Under the pieces are notes generated by a model that was not told where the DNA came from, ran no database searches, and saw nothing but the letters and a program-made list of their open reading frames with translations. Made by a program: the position numbers and the translations under genes. DNA of 64,000 bases from Pseudomonas sp. MUP55 (GTDB lineage: Bacteria; Pseudomonadota; Gammaproteobacteria; Pseudomonadales; Pseudomonadaceae): the NCBI RefSeq assembly GCF_034043515.1, contig NZ_CP138214.1, forward strand, positions 5,215,501-5,279,500. Direction: 5' to 3'. Shown piece by piece: positions 18,472 through 27,937 of this stretch; the first letter of the stretch is position 1; the number at the start of each line of letters is the position of its first letter.

Positions 18472-18993
18472 ATGCGTCGTGCCCTGTTTGCCCTGCTATT
18501 GCTTATGGCCCTGCCCGCCTGGGCCGAGGAGCAGCCCAAGGATTTGTCGTGGCAGGAAATGATTCCACCGGATGCGCCACCGGAAGTGCCCAATATGAAA
18601 CCGCTGCATGACCTGTCGAGCATGGCCGATGCCTTGTCCGTCGAGGCCGCGCCCGCCGCCAAGCAGGACTTGCCCAACGCGCCGGTGGTGCAGAGTCTCG
18701 ACGGCCAGCATATTCGCCTGCCGGGCTACATCGTGCCGCTGGAGGTGAGCGAGGAAGGCCGCACCACCGAGTTCCTGCTGGTGCCGTATTTCGGCGCGTG
18801 CATCCATGTGCCACCGCCGCCGTCGAACCAGATCGTGCATGTGAAAAGCGAAGTCGGCGTGAAACTCGATGAGCTGTACCAGCCGTACTGGATCGAAGGC
18901 GCAATGCAGGTCAAGCCGTCGTCCAGTGAGTTGGCCGACGCCGGCTACCAGATGGACGCCGAGAAAATCTACATGTACGAACTGCAGGAATAA
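18472..18993 (+). CDS. DUF3299-family exported protein
   Basis: 173 residues with a signal peptide (MRRALFALLLLMALPAWA). The conserved part (about 75-170) holds LPGYIVPLEVSEEGRTTEFLLVPYFGACIHVPPPPSNQIVHV, the DUF3299 hallmark, with a single cysteine next to a His-Val-Pro-Pro-Pro run. It is the fourth gene of the zinc operon in this and related genomes and is probably a periplasmic or surface accessory of the transporter. Biochemical role is unknown. Confidence 0.85.
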   Translation: MRRALFALLLLMALPAWAEEQPKDLSWQEMIPPDAPPEVPNMKPLHDLSSMADALSVEAAPAAKQDLPNAPVVQSLDGQHIRLPGYIVPLEVSEEGRTTEFLLVPYFGACIHVPPPPSNQIVHVKSEVGVKLDELYQPYWIEGAMQVKPSSSELADAGYQMDAEKIYMYELQE

Positions 18994-19021
18994 CCCCTAC
19001 CTGCAAACACACCGCAGATCG

Positions 19022-19113
19022 AAATGTGGGAGGGGGCTTGCCCCCGATGGCAGTGTTTCAGTCAACACATGTCTTGGCTGACCCACCGCATCGGGAGCAA
19101 GCCCCCTCCCACA
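19022..19113. repeat. REPIN (GTGGGAGGGGGC type)
   Basis: Inverted copies at 19022-19048 and about 19089-19113, the right arm with one change (GGGAGCAAGC). Sits between the zinc operon and oprG, 29 bases after the DUF3299 stop. Confidence 0.9.
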
Positions 19114-19216
19114 GTTTTTGCAGCGTGGTTGGCCTTTCATTGAGCTGAGTCAAAAGATCGAGCGGAACGATCTTTACCATTGGACGTACAACTTTTAACG
19201 TCCTTTTGGAGCTCCC

Positions 19217-19915
19217 ATGAACAAGTCTCTGCTCGGCGCGTCCCTCTTCGCGCTCGCCCTCGTCGCCCCTGTCGCCCACGCCCACCAGGCGGGTGACATT
19301 CTGGTTCGCGCCGGTGCAATCACCGTGAATCCGAAGGCCGACAGCAGCAGCGTCAAGGTTGACCAAGGCCCATTGGCCGGCACCAACCTGGGCGGCAAGG
19401 CGACCATGAGCAGCGACACCCAACTGGGCTTGAACTTCGCCTACATGGTCACCGACCACGTCGGTATCGAACTGCTGGCCGCCACGCCGTTCGAGCACGA
19501 CGTGAAGATCAAGAACACCGCGCTCGGCGCCGCCAACGGCAAGCTCGGCACACTCAAACACTTGCCGCCGACCTTGAGCGTCGTGTACTACCCGCTGGAC
19601 CACCAGTCGGCGTTCCAGCCCTATGTGGGCGCCGGTATCAACTACACCTGGATCTACGACGAACACGTCGGCAGCCGCGCCGAACAAGCCGGGTTCAGCA
19701 ACTTCAAGGCCGAAAACTCCTGGGGCTGGGCCGCGCAGATCGGTGCCGACTACATGATCAACGACAAATGGATGATCAACGCCCAGGCGCGCTATATCGA
19801 CATCAGCACCAAGGCCACCGTGGATAACAATGCCCTGGGCCAGGGCACCCGGGCCAAGGTCAACGTGGATGTCGACCCGATGGTCTACATGGTGGGCATC
19901 GGTTACAAATTCTAA
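19217..19915 (+). CDS. oprG: Outer-membrane protein OprG (OmpW family)
   Basis: 232 residues: signal peptide MNKSLLGASLFALALVAPVAHA followed by an eight-stranded beta-barrel of the OmpW family. It begins with HQAGDILVRAGAITVNPKADS, contains LGLNFAYMVTDHVGIELLAATPFEHD and ends YMVGIGYKF with the terminal aromatic typical of outer-membrane barrels. OprG is a narrow channel for small hydrophobic compounds or amino acids and is often changed by iron and oxygen supply. The strong GGAGC ribosome site lies 6 bases before ATG. A decayed duplicate of its 3' region lies 134 bases beyond the stop. Confidence 0.93.
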   Translation: MNKSLLGASLFALALVAPVAHAHQAGDILVRAGAITVNPKADSSSVKVDQGPLAGTNLGGKATMSSDTQLGLNFAYMVTDHVGIELLAATPFEHDVKIKNTALGAANGKLGTLKHLPPTLSVVYYPLDHQSAFQPYVGAGINYTWIYDEHVGSRAEQAGFSNFKAENSWGWAAQIGADYMINDKWMINAQARYIDISTKATVDNNALGQGTRAKVNVDVDPMVYMVGIGYKF

Positions 19916-19931
19916 GCAACACGCATTAGCA

Positions 19932-20025
19932 AAATGTGGGAGGGGGCTTGCCCCCGATGGCGGTGGGTCAGTCCAGGAATCTTTTGACTGACACTGCGCT
20001 ATCGGGGGCAAGCCCCCTCCCACAT
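19932..20025. repeat. REPIN copy A of a tandem near-duplicate (GTGGGAGGGGGC type)
   Basis: Full REPIN, 16 bases after the oprG stop. Its inner loop, GGCGGTGGGTCAGTCCAGGA and the following TCTTTTGACTGACACT, is repeated almost base for base in the copy at 20121-20215, showing that the two arose by a recent local duplication rather than by independent insertion. Confidence 0.93.
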
Positions 20026-20048
20026 TGGGTTTTGTGTTGTGTCAGGTG

Positions 20049-20107
20049 TGGATGATCTAGCCAGGGCCCGCTGTATCGATATCAGCACCAGGGCCACCGA
20101 GGATAAA
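20049..20107 (+). pseudogene. Decayed fragment of oprG between duplicated REPINs
   Basis: From TGGATGATC at 20049 the DNA aligns with oprG 19769-19827: oprG codes for WMINAQARYIDISTKATVDN, and this copy reads W-M-I then, after a small gap, ARCIDISTRATEDK. Agreement is roughly 80 percent by eye over about 55 bases. It has no start or stop of its own and is too short for a barrel. The likely origin is duplication of the oprG 3' end with its REPIN, followed by deletion between them. The 314-base stretch 19916-20229 contains only this remnant and two REPINs. Confidence 0.72.
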
Positions 20108-20120
20108 TACGGCATAACCA

Positions 20121-20215
20121 AAATGTGGGAGGGGGCTTGCTCCCGATGGCGGTGGGTCAGTCCAGGAATCTTTTGACTGACACTCCGCTATCGGGGGCAA
20201 GCCCCCTCCCACATT
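20121..20215. repeat. REPIN copy B of the tandem near-duplicate
   Basis: Nearly identical to 19932-20025, including the loop. It differs at a few bases (TTGCTCCCGAT in the left arm, ACTCCGCT for ACTGCGCT). Ends 14 bases before the stop of the convergent reductase gene. Confidence 0.93.
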
Positions 20216-20229
20216 GGTTTTGTGTTGGG

Positions 20230-21114
20230 TCAGGTGCGCCGGTAGAAGCGGTCGAGCAACGCTGGCAAGCCTGCTCGCCATGCCCGTGGCTTGATGCCAA
20301 AGGTGTGCAGGATTTTCTTGCAGGCCAGCACCGCGTGTTGCGGTTCCTGGGCCGCATCCGGCCGGGCCGCATGGGCCTGGGCGGTCGGTGACTCGATGGC
20401 CAGCGGGTGGAAGTTGCGCGCTTCCGTGAGGATCGCCTGGCCCAGCGCCAGCGGGGTGGTCGCCTCGTGACCGGCGTAATGGTAGGTGCCCCACAGCGGC
20501 GCCGCGCAATCGAGTTGCTTGAGCACGGAGATGATCACCCGCGCTGCATCGTCCACCGGTGTCGGGTTGCCACGCCGGTCGTCGGCCATCAGCAGTTCAT
20601 CGGGCTTTTCGGCCTGGGCCAGGAAGCGTCCGAGGGTGCCGTCGACGCTGTCGTCCAGCAGCCAGCCAAAGCGCAGCAGTACGTGTTGCGGGCAGGTGGC
20701 GCGTACGCTCTGCTCGATACGCCACAACGCCTGACCGCGCAGGCCCAGGGGCACCGGCTCGTCTTTTTCGCTGTAGGCGGTGGCGCGGGAACCGTCGAAT
20801 ACGCGGTAGCTGGACGGTTGCACCAGGGTAATACTGTGGTGCTGGCACAATTCGGCCAGGCGCTCGATGGCGAACTCCTGGGATGCCAGGCGGGTTTCGC
20901 TGACTGCCTCGGCCTGGAACCAGTCGAAATAGTAGGCGAGGTTGATCAACGCATCGGGACGGGTGTCGTCGAGCAGTTGGGTGAGGCTCGCGGCATCCCA
21001 GCCGTCTTGGGGCGGTTTGGGGGCGAGGAAACCGATGTCTTCCTCTGCACCGAGGCGAATCAGCGCCTGCCCGAGGGCATTCCCGCCGCCCAGTAACATA
21101 AGGCGCATTCGCAT
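20230..21114 (-). CDS. RmlD-like sugar-nucleotide reductase (extended SDR)
   Basis: 294 residues from ATG 21112-21114, chosen because the nucleotide-binding strand starts at once (MRMRLMLLGGGNALGQALI). The Rossmann glycine motif is GGGNALG rather than the usual GxxGxxG. VQPSSYRVFDGS and a downstream Tyr-containing motif resemble dTDP-4-dehydrorhamnose reductases. A related gene annotated as epimerase lies beside oprG in P. aeruginosa (PA4068). No other rhamnose genes are nearby, so the true substrate is uncertain. Convergent with oprG. Confidence 0.8.
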   Translation of the reverse strand: MRMRLMLLGGGNALGQALIRLGAEEDIGFLAPKPPQDGWDAASLTQLLDDTRPDALINLAYYFDWFQAEAVSETRLASQEFAIERLAELCQHHSITLVQPSSYRVFDGSRATAYSEKDEPVPLGLRGQALWRIEQSVRATCPQHVLLRFGWLLDDSVDGTLGRFLAQAEKPDELLMADDRRGNPTPVDDAARVIISVLKQLDCAAPLWGTYHYAGHEATTPLALGQAILTEARNFHPLAIESPTAQAHAARPDAAQEPQHAVLACKKILHTFGIKPRAWRAGLPALLDRFYRRT

Positions 21115-21280
21115 AGATTGAGCAGGCCCGGTCTGTTTGGAACGATGGTTGTGTCGGCAGGCGCATGAGCGCTGCCGTAGGTTTATTCCAGAATCGTTGC
21201 ATTTTGCGGGTTTGTAGCGCAACCGTCACGGACAAAGTACGTGCGTGCAACTTGTGGGAGCAGGAGGCATCAATCACTAC

Positions 21281-24200
21281 ATGAATCTTCCCGAATCGAC
21301 AGACCGTGCATTGGACGGCTTCCACCCCGCCGTCAGTACCTGGTTTCGCAGCACCTTCCCCTCGGTGACCGCCGCGCAGGCCCAGGCGTGGCCGCTGATC
21401 CGTCAGCGCCGTTCGACGCTGATCGCCGCGCCGACCGGCTCGGGCAAGACCCTGACCGCCTTTCTCGCGGTGCTCGACGACCTGGTCCACCAGGGCCTGG
21501 CCAATGGCGGCCAACTGCCCGATGAAACCCTGGTGGTTTACGTTTCGCCGCTCAAGGCGCTCTCCAACGATATCCAGATCAACCTGCAAAATCCGCTGGC
21601 GGGCATTACCGAACATCTGCACAAACTTGGCCTGCCGCCGTTGGTGATCCGCACGGCGGTGCGCACCGGCGACACCCCGCAAAAAGACCGCGCCCAGATG
21701 CGCAAGCGTGCGCCGCATATCCTGGTCACCACCCCGGAATCGCTGTATGTGCTGCTCGGCTCGGATTCCGGCCGGCACATGCTCGCCAGCACGCGCACGG
21801 TGATCATCGATGAAATCCACGCGATTGCCGCAGGCAAGCGTGGCAGTCACCTGGCGTTAAGCCTGGAGCGCCTGCAAGCGTTGTGCGCCGAGCCGCTGAC
21901 GCGCATCGGCCTGTCGGCCACGCAAAAGCCCATCGAAGCGGTGTCGCGGTTTCTGGTGGGCACCGCACGCGAGTGCGCCATCGTCGACATCGGCCACGCC
22001 CGCCCGCGCGACCTGGACATCGAAGTGCCCAAGGTGCCGCTCTCGGCAGTGATGGCCAATGACGTATGGGACCTGGTCTACGATCGCCTCGCCGAACTGG
22101 CCCGTGAGCACCGCACCACGCTGATATTCGTCAACACTCGGCGCCTGGCCGAACGCTTGGCGCGACACCTGAGCGAGCGCCTCGGCAAAACCGCGGTGGC
22201 CGCTCACCACGGCAGCCTGGCCAAGGAAATGCGCCTGGATGCCGAGCAACGCCTCAAGGCCGGTGAGCTGCAGGTGCTGATCGCCACTGCGTCCCTGGAG
22301 CTGGGGATTGATATCGGCGACGTCGACCTGGTCTGCCAGATCAGCTCGCCTGGCTCCATCAACGGTTTTCTGCAACGGGTCGGTCGCTCCGGGCACCAGG
22401 TCGGCGGCACGCCCAAGGGTCGCCTGTTCGCCACCACCCGCGACGACCTGATCGAATGCGCCGCCCTCCTCGACTGCGTGCGCCGTGGCGAGCTCGACAC
22501 CTTGCACATCCCGGTGGCGCCGCTGGACGTGCTGGCCCAGCAGATCATCGCCGAGGTCAGTGCGCGCGAATGGCCGGAAGCCGCCCTGCTCGCACTTATC
22601 CGCCGCGCCGCGCCGTATGCCGAGTTGGACGAGCGCCACTACCAGGCGCTGTTGCGCATGCTAGCCGAGGGCTACAACGGGCGTCAGGGCATCCGCAGCG
22701 CTTATCTGCACCGTGACGCCGTGACCCACACCCTGCGCGGTCGCCGTGGCGCGCGGCTCACCGCAGTGACCAGCGGCGGCACCATCCCCGACAACGCCGA
22801 CTACAGCGTGCTGCTGGAGCCCCAGAGCCTGAACATCGGCAGCGTCAACGAAGACTTCGCGGTGGAAAGCATCGCCGGGGACATTTTCCAGCTCGGCAAT
22901 ACCTCCTACCGCATCCTGCGAGTTGAAGCCGGCAAGGTGCGGGTGGAGGACGCCCACGGCCAGCCGCCGACCATTCCGTTCTGGCTCGGCGAAGCGCCGG
23001 GACGCAGCCACGAGTTATCGGCGGCCGTGGCGCGCTTGCAGGGGCAGTTGGACCAGCTGCTCAGCGCCAGCCCCGGCGACCTGCTGCCGGCGCAGGCCTG
23101 GCTCACCGGTACGCTCGGCCTGAACCGCGCCAGCGCCGAACAACTGCTCGATTACCTGGCCCGTGCACGCCTGGCCCTCAGCGCCTTGCCGTCCCAGGAC
23201 ACCTTGATCATGGAGCGGTTTTTCGACGAGTCCGGCGGCACTCAGTTGATCATTCACACGCCCTTTGGCAGCCGCATCAACCGCGCCTGGGGCCTGGCCC
23301 TGCGCAAGCGCTTTTGCCGCACCTTCAACTTCGAGCTGCAAGCGGCGGCCAGCGAAAATGCGATTGTGCTGTCGTTGTCCACCAGCCACAGCTTCGCGCT
23401 GGATGAGGTGTGGCGTTACCTCAACAGCCACAGCGCCGAACACCTGTTGATCCAGGCCGTGCTGGATGCGCCGCTGTTCGGTGTGCGCTGGCGCTGGAAC
23501 GCCGGGGTGGCGCTGGCCTTGCCGCGCTATACCGGCGGGCGCAAGGTGGCGCCGCAGATCCAGCGCATGAAAAGCGAAGACCTGATCGCCAGCGTGTTTC
23601 CCGACCAGATCGCCTGCCTTGAAAACCTCGCCGGCGAGCGCGAAGTACCCGACCATCCCCTGGTGGAACAAACCCTCGACGACTGCCTGCACGAAGCCAT
23701 GGACAGCGAGGGCTGGCTCGCGCTGCTGCGGCGCATGGAAGCGGGCGAGGTGCGCATGGTCAGCCGCGACTTGCCCGCGCCGTCGCCGATGGCCGCGGAA
23801 ATTCTCAGCGCGCGGCCCTATACCTTTCTCGATGACGCGCCGTTGGAAGAGCGCCGCACCCAGGCCGTGCTCAACCGCCGCTGGAGCGACCCGCAAAGTA
23901 CCGACGACCTCGGCGCGCTGGATGCTGAGGCCATCGCCGGCGTGCGCGAGGAGGCCTGGCCGGCGCCGCAGGGGCCGGATGAAATGCACGAAGCGCTGAT
24001 GAACCTGGCCTGCCTTGCAGAGCCGGAAATCACGCCTCAATGGGCCCAATGGCTGAACGCGTTGACCCAGGCCGGGCGCGCTTATCCGCTGCCCAATGGT
24101 CTGTGGGTGGCCGTGGAACGCTTGAGCTGTCTGCAGGCGATCTACCCGCACAACCTGCCGCTGCTGCCGGGTTTCGACGAGCCGTGGACATTCGACGAGG

Positions 24201-25528
24201 CCCTGGTGGAAGTGCTGCGCGCACGCCTGGGCGGTTTCGGCCCACTGACGCTGGCCGAGATCGCCGCGCCCCTGGCATTGCCGCCCCCCACCGTTGCCCA
24301 GGCGTTGGCGCGGCTGGAACTGGAAGGCTATGTGCTGCGCGGGCACTTCAGCCCCGGCGCCGATGAAGAGCAATGGTGCGAACGGCACCTGCTGGCGCGC
24401 ATTCATCGCTACACCGTCAAGCGCCTGCGCCGGGAAATCGAACCGGTGGCGCTGCAGGATTTCATGCGTTTTCTGTTCGACTGGCAGCACCTGTCCGACA
24501 GCACCCGCGGCCAGGGCAGCGCGGTGCTGGCGCAGATTGTCGGCCAGTTCGAAGGCTATGCCGCCGCCACCTCGGCCTGGGACAGTGACCTGCTCAGCGC
24601 GCGTATCAAGGATTACACCTCGACCTGGCTGGATGACTTGTGCCGCAGCGGCAAGCTGGTGTGGACGCGCCTGAGCCACAAGGCCAGCGCCATCGCCTTG
24701 CGCAGCACGCCCATCGTGCTCTTGCCGCGCAGCCAAGTGCCGCTGTGGAGCGGGCTGACCGAACAGACGGACAGCACAACGCTGTCGCCCAAGGCGCAAA
24801 AAGTCCATCTGGCCCTGCGCGAACAGGGCGCGTTGTTTTTCGATGAACTGGTGCATGAAGCCCATCTGCTGCGCAGCGAACTGGAGACCGCTCTGCAGGA
24901 GCTGGTCGGCGCGGGTTTGGTCAATGCCGACAGCTTCGCCGGCCTGCGCGCCCTGACCACGCCCGCCAGCAAACGCCAGGCACGCAGCAGCCGGCGGGGG
25001 CGCGGCGCGTTTATCGGTGGCATGGACGACGCCGGGCGCTGGGCCTTGATTCGCCGCGCGCCGAATGCCGCCGGCGCGCATTCGGCCGAAACCCTGGAGC
25101 ATGTGGCGATGACCCTGCTGCGCCGCTATGGCGTGGTGTTCTGGCGCTTGCTGGAGCGCGAAGCGGACTGGCTGCCGAGCTGGCGCGAGCTGTTGCGCAC
25201 CTTCCACCGCCTGGAAGCACGGGGCGAGATTCGCGGCGGGCGGTTTGTCAGTGGCCTGGCGGGGGAACAGTTCGCGCTGCCGGAGGCGGTTGCGGTGCTG
25301 CGCGAAGTGCGGCGACGGCCCCATGACGGGAGCCTGATCGCAGTGTGCGGCGCGGACCCGCTGAACCTGGTGGGCACGCTGTTACCGGGGAGCAAAGTGC
25401 CGGCGGTGAGTGGCAATCGGATCGTGTATCGGGATGGGGTGCCGGCGGCGGTGATGGTGGGGGGCAAGCAGCAGATTTTGTCGCAGGTGGACCAGCAGGC
25501 GGTGCAGGAGAGGTTGGTCAGGCGTTGA
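21281..25528 (+). CDS. lhr: Large ATP-dependent helicase Lhr
   Basis: 1,415 residues from ATG 21281 (AGGAGG lies 13 bases ahead; a GTG at 21245 in frame is an alternative). Superfamily 2 helicase motifs in order: Walker A APTGSGKT (about 46-53), VYVSPLKALSNDI, VTTPESLYVLL, Walker B IIDEIHAI, LSATQKP, LIFVNTRRLAERLA, HHGSLAKEMR, ATASLELGIDIGDVDLV and GRSGHQ. A winged-helix/beta-barrel Lhr core follows (to about 880), then a long Lhr-C extension to the end. The full-length form is a 3'-5' translocase linked to DNA repair. It is divergent from the RmlD-like gene. Confidence 0.95.
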   Translation: MNLPESTDRALDGFHPAVSTWFRSTFPSVTAAQAQAWPLIRQRRSTLIAAPTGSGKTLTAFLAVLDDLVHQGLANGGQLPDETLVVYVSPLKALSNDIQINLQNPLAGITEHLHKLGLPPLVIRTAVRTGDTPQKDRAQMRKRAPHILVTTPESLYVLLGSDSGRHMLASTRTVIIDEIHAIAAGKRGSHLALSLERLQALCAEPLTRIGLSATQKPIEAVSRFLVGTARECAIVDIGHARPRDLDIEVPKVPLSAVMANDVWDLVYDRLAELAREHRTTLIFVNTRRLAERLARHLSERLGKTAVAAHHGSLAKEMRLDAEQRLKAGELQVLIATASLELGIDIGDVDLVCQISSPGSINGFLQRVGRSGHQVGGTPKGRLFATTRDDLIECAALLDCVRRGELDTLHIPVAPLDVLAQQIIAEVSAREWPEAALLALIRRAAPYAELDERHYQALLRMLAEGYNGRQGIRSAYLHRDAVTHTLRGRRGARLTAVTSGGTIPDNADYSVLLEPQSLNIGSVNEDFAVESIAGDIFQLGNTSYRILRVEAGKVRVEDAHGQPPTIPFWLGEAPGRSHELSAAVARLQGQLDQLLSASPGDLLPAQAWLTGTLGLNRASAEQLLDYLARARLALSALPSQDTLIMERFFDESGGTQLIIHTPFGSRINRAWGLALRKRFCRTFNFELQAAASENAIVLSLSTSHSFALDEVWRYLNSHSAEHLLIQAVLDAPLFGVRWRWNAGVALALPRYTGGRKVAPQIQRMKSEDLIASVFPDQIACLENLAGEREVPDHPLVEQTLDDCLHEAMDSEGWLALLRRMEAGEVRMVSRDLPAPSPMAAEILSARPYTFLDDAPLEERRTQAVLNRRWSDPQSTDDLGALDAEAIAGVREEAWPAPQGPDEMHEALMNLACLAEPEITPQWAQWLNALTQAGRAYPLPNGLWVAVERLSCLQAIYPHNLPLLPGFDEPWTFDEALVEVLRARLGGFGPLTLAEIAAPLALPPPTVAQALARLELEGYVLRGHFSPGADEEQWCERHLLARIHRYTVKRLRREIEPVALQDFMRFLFDWQHLSDSTRGQGSAVLAQIVGQFEGYAAATSAWDSDLLSARIKDYTSTWLDDLCRSGKLVWTRLSHKASAIALRSTPIVLLPRSQVPLWSGLTEQTDSTTLSPKAQKVHLALREQGALFFDELVHEAHLLRSELETALQELVGAGLVNADSFAGLRALTTPASKRQARSSRRGRGAFIGGMDDAGRWALIRRAPNAAGAHSAETLEHVAMTLLRRYGVVFWRLLEREADWLPSWRELLRTFHRLEARGEIRGGRFVSGLAGEQFALPEAVAVLREVRRRPHDGSLIAVCGADPLNLVGTLLPGSKVPAVSGNRIVYRDGVPAAVMVGGKQQILSQVDQQAVQERLVRR

Positions 25529-25535
25529 GGTTGAG

Positions 25536-25619
25536 GGCCTCATCGGGGGCAAGCCCCCTCCCACAATTGATTGGGTTCGCAGATCAAGATGTGGGAGGGG
25601 GCTTGAACCCGATGAGGCC
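25536..25619. repeat. REPIN in reversed arrangement (GGGGGCTTGCCCCC type)
   Basis: The arms face the other way from the other copies: GGCCTCATCGGGGGC at 25537 pairs with GAACCCGATGAGGCC ending 25618. The right arm has GCTTGAACCC in place of GCTTGCCCCC. It fills the gap between the convergent lhr and mscS-type genes. Confidence 0.85.
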
Positions 25620-25634
25620 ATAACAGACAACCCC

Positions 25635-27725
25635 TTATTGAGGCCTGGGCTGCTCACTCAGCATCACCGCCTCTGGCTCATCCACCTGCGACGTGCGCTT
25701 GGGCAATAAAACCTGCTGTGGATAAGTCTGCGCGAAAAACACTTCATCGCAGTTATCCACAAGCTTCTTCAACCGTTGGTTGAACGCGCGACTCACCGCA
25801 TATTGCCCACCCGACACCGTGCGGAACTGCGCGGTCAGCACCACGCCGTTGAGGTCCATCTTGTCGACGCCAAACACTTCCAGCGGGCCTTGCAGGTTGT
25901 ACTTGAGGAACACATCGTCGCGGATCGACTGCCCGGCCTCGCGGATCAGTTCCACCGCTTTGTCCACATCGGTGTCGTAGGTGAACTGCACCGAGAAGAA
26001 CGCATACGCGAACTGCCGCGACTGGTTGGTGACCGCCTTGATCTGCCCGAACGGTACCGAATGCACAAAGCCCTTGCCGTCACGCAGGCGCAGGGTGCGT
26101 ATGGTCAGGCCTTCGACGGTGCCGGCATGGCCGGAGTCGAGCACCACCCAGTCGCCGATCGACAGCGTGTCTTCGATGATGATGAACAGGCCGGTGATCA
26201 CGTCCTGCACCAATTGCTGGGAGCCAAAACCGATGGCCAGGCCGACCACACCAGCGCCCGCCAGCAGCGGCGCCACGTTGATGCCCAGGTTGGCCATGGT
26301 AGTGATCGCACAAATCACTACCAGGATAATCTTCACCGCGTTACGCAGCAGCGGCAGGATGGTTTTCACGCGGGTGCTGGGCTGGCGGCCGGAGCGCTTG
26401 TTCACCGGGGGTTTGAGCGCTTCCTGAATGGCCGTGTCGAGCACCACCCAGAACAGCCAGGTCATCAGCAGGATCAGGCCGATGCTGCTGAGGGAATCGC
26501 TGATCGCTCGGCCCACCGAGTTGCGCTGGGCAAATTCGAACAACGACACGCCCCAGATACGCCCGAGGATTTCGATAAAAGCGATGGCCATGACGATGCG
26601 CAATATCGCGTGCAACAGGCTGAGGAAGCGTTCCTTGTAGGCGCTGCTGCGCTGGATCGCCACCTGGCTGCGAGACTTGAACAGGTGTTGCAGCACGGTG
26701 CTGAGAAACACCGTGCCGATCAGCAGGATCGTGGTGAACAACGCACAGCGCAGGGCCTTTTGGTTGTCGTCGCCGGCACCGATCAGGTTGATCGCCGAGA
26801 CCAGCACCATCAGCAGGATCGGCCAGTACCAGAGGCCGGAAAAGACCCGCAGTGACTGCTGCAACGCCGGGTGATTGAGGCGCTGGGCCAGCGCGCGATT
26901 TCGAATCAGATGCGCGACCGGGCGACGCAGGCGCACCACCAGCACGCCGAAGATCACCGTCGCGAACAGGCCGGTAAACACCGCGACGCTGCTGGTGATA
27001 TTGCCGCCGAACTGGCGGGCGATCTGCGGGCTGGTCAGTGCGTCGCTGAGGGCGGCGAGAAAGCCAATCAGAAATAGCGGCTTGGGGCAGTAGTCGCGAA
27101 TTATCCGCACCGCCGGGCGCTTGTGGCCAATGTTGAACATGACGATGACGCACAGCAGGATCGAGGTGGAAAAGATGCCGCTGCTGGTGGCGTAGGCAAA
27201 ACACAGCGCCAGCGCGCGGCCCACCGAATTGGCCAGCACGTGGCTGACATACAGCGTCAACGGCAGGCAGATCAGGGCCGGGATGGTGTAAGGCAGCACA
27301 TACCCCAGCACCCCCAGCAGGCGCCCGCGCCGCCGGAAAAACTCACGCTGGCACAAGCGCCGCACGGTCAGGCGACCCAGTAGCGTCAGCACCGCAAAGG
27401 CGCCGATCCACACGGCCGACAGCAACAGGAAATCCCCCGCCACGCTCCACGGCGAGCGCTCGGCCGTCTGGTTGACCAGCCGTCCGACTTCGTCGGCGGC
27501 CCGGTCGGCACGCAGGCGCCATTCATCAATGAAGTTCTGGTTGAGGTCCAGCTTCTGCTGCACATCATCGATGCTGGAACTGATGGCCCCCAGCAGGCCG
27601 CCTTCGACCAGCAATTCCGGCTTGGCCGGGGCCTCGGGTTCAGGCGCGGTGGCCGCGGCTTGCAGTGCGCCGCTGCCGCAGAACAGCAGCGCGCCGAGCA
27701 GTAATGCAGTCTTTATATTCAGCAA
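25635..27725 (-). CDS. MscS-family mechanosensitive channel, multi-helix type
   Basis: 696 residues from TTG 27723-27725, chosen because AAGGAG stands 9 bases upstream and a signal peptide follows directly (LNIKTALLLGALLFCGSGALQAAA). A periplasmic coiled-coil-like part (about 35-100) leads into roughly 10 membrane helices. The MscS module lies at about 470-600: the pore helix VVGLAIGFGSQQLVQDVITG (near 500), then IIIEDTLSIGDWVVLDSGHAGTVEGLTIRTLRLRDG and a cytoplasmic vestibule with an Arg/Pro-rich tail. It opens on osmotic downshock; which of the long MscS homologues it matches best cannot be told by eye. Confidence 0.88.
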   Translation of the reverse strand: MLNIKTALLLGALLFCGSGALQAAATAPEPEAPAKPELLVEGGLLGAISSSIDDVQQKLDLNQNFIDEWRLRADRAADEVGRLVNQTAERSPWSVAGDFLLLSAVWIGAFAVLTLLGRLTVRRLCQREFFRRRGRLLGVLGYVLPYTIPALICLPLTLYVSHVLANSVGRALALCFAYATSSGIFSTSILLCVIVMFNIGHKRPAVRIIRDYCPKPLFLIGFLAALSDALTSPQIARQFGGNITSSVAVFTGLFATVIFGVLVVRLRRPVAHLIRNRALAQRLNHPALQQSLRVFSGLWYWPILLMVLVSAINLIGAGDDNQKALRCALFTTILLIGTVFLSTVLQHLFKSRSQVAIQRSSAYKERFLSLLHAILRIVMAIAFIEILGRIWGVSLFEFAQRNSVGRAISDSLSSIGLILLMTWLFWVVLDTAIQEALKPPVNKRSGRQPSTRVKTILPLLRNAVKIILVVICAITTMANLGINVAPLLAGAGVVGLAIGFGSQQLVQDVITGLFIIIEDTLSIGDWVVLDSGHAGTVEGLTIRTLRLRDGKGFVHSVPFGQIKAVTNQSRQFAYAFFSVQFTYDTDVDKAVELIREAGQSIRDDVFLKYNLQGPLEVFGVDKMDLNGVVLTAQFRTVSGGQYAVSRAFNQRLKKLVDNCDEVFFAQTYPQQVLLPKRTSQVDEPEAVMLSEQPRPQ

Positions 27726-27937
27726 AACACCGGGCTCCTTAAGGGGGGTCTGTAAGGAACTGACGGGTTTGCGCCGTGATCGTTCCCCTGATTCAGCCCA
27801 CCTGCGCCTGCGTCTGGATCCTCTGCCGTGTGCTTTACCGTCTGCTCTACCGTCTGTAGGCGCGTGGAAACTTTCAGCCAAAGATCGCAGTCATCCCAAA
27901 ACGCAGGTCAATCGACCTTACATCCACGGGAGCAAGC

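Noticed and set aside
19022..20215. Short CRISPR-like array from repeated palindromes
   Set aside because: The repeats are inverted REP pairs with duplicated loops and variable distances, without unique spacers.
23015..25324. 769-codon open frame antisense to lhr
   Set aside because: Low-complexity Gln/Arg/Ala product with no recognisable domain.
27830..27857. Tandem 12-base repeat (TTTACCGTCTG, CTCTACCGTCTG) before the DUF72 gene
   Set aside because: Only two imperfect copies in a 212-base gap; no further support.
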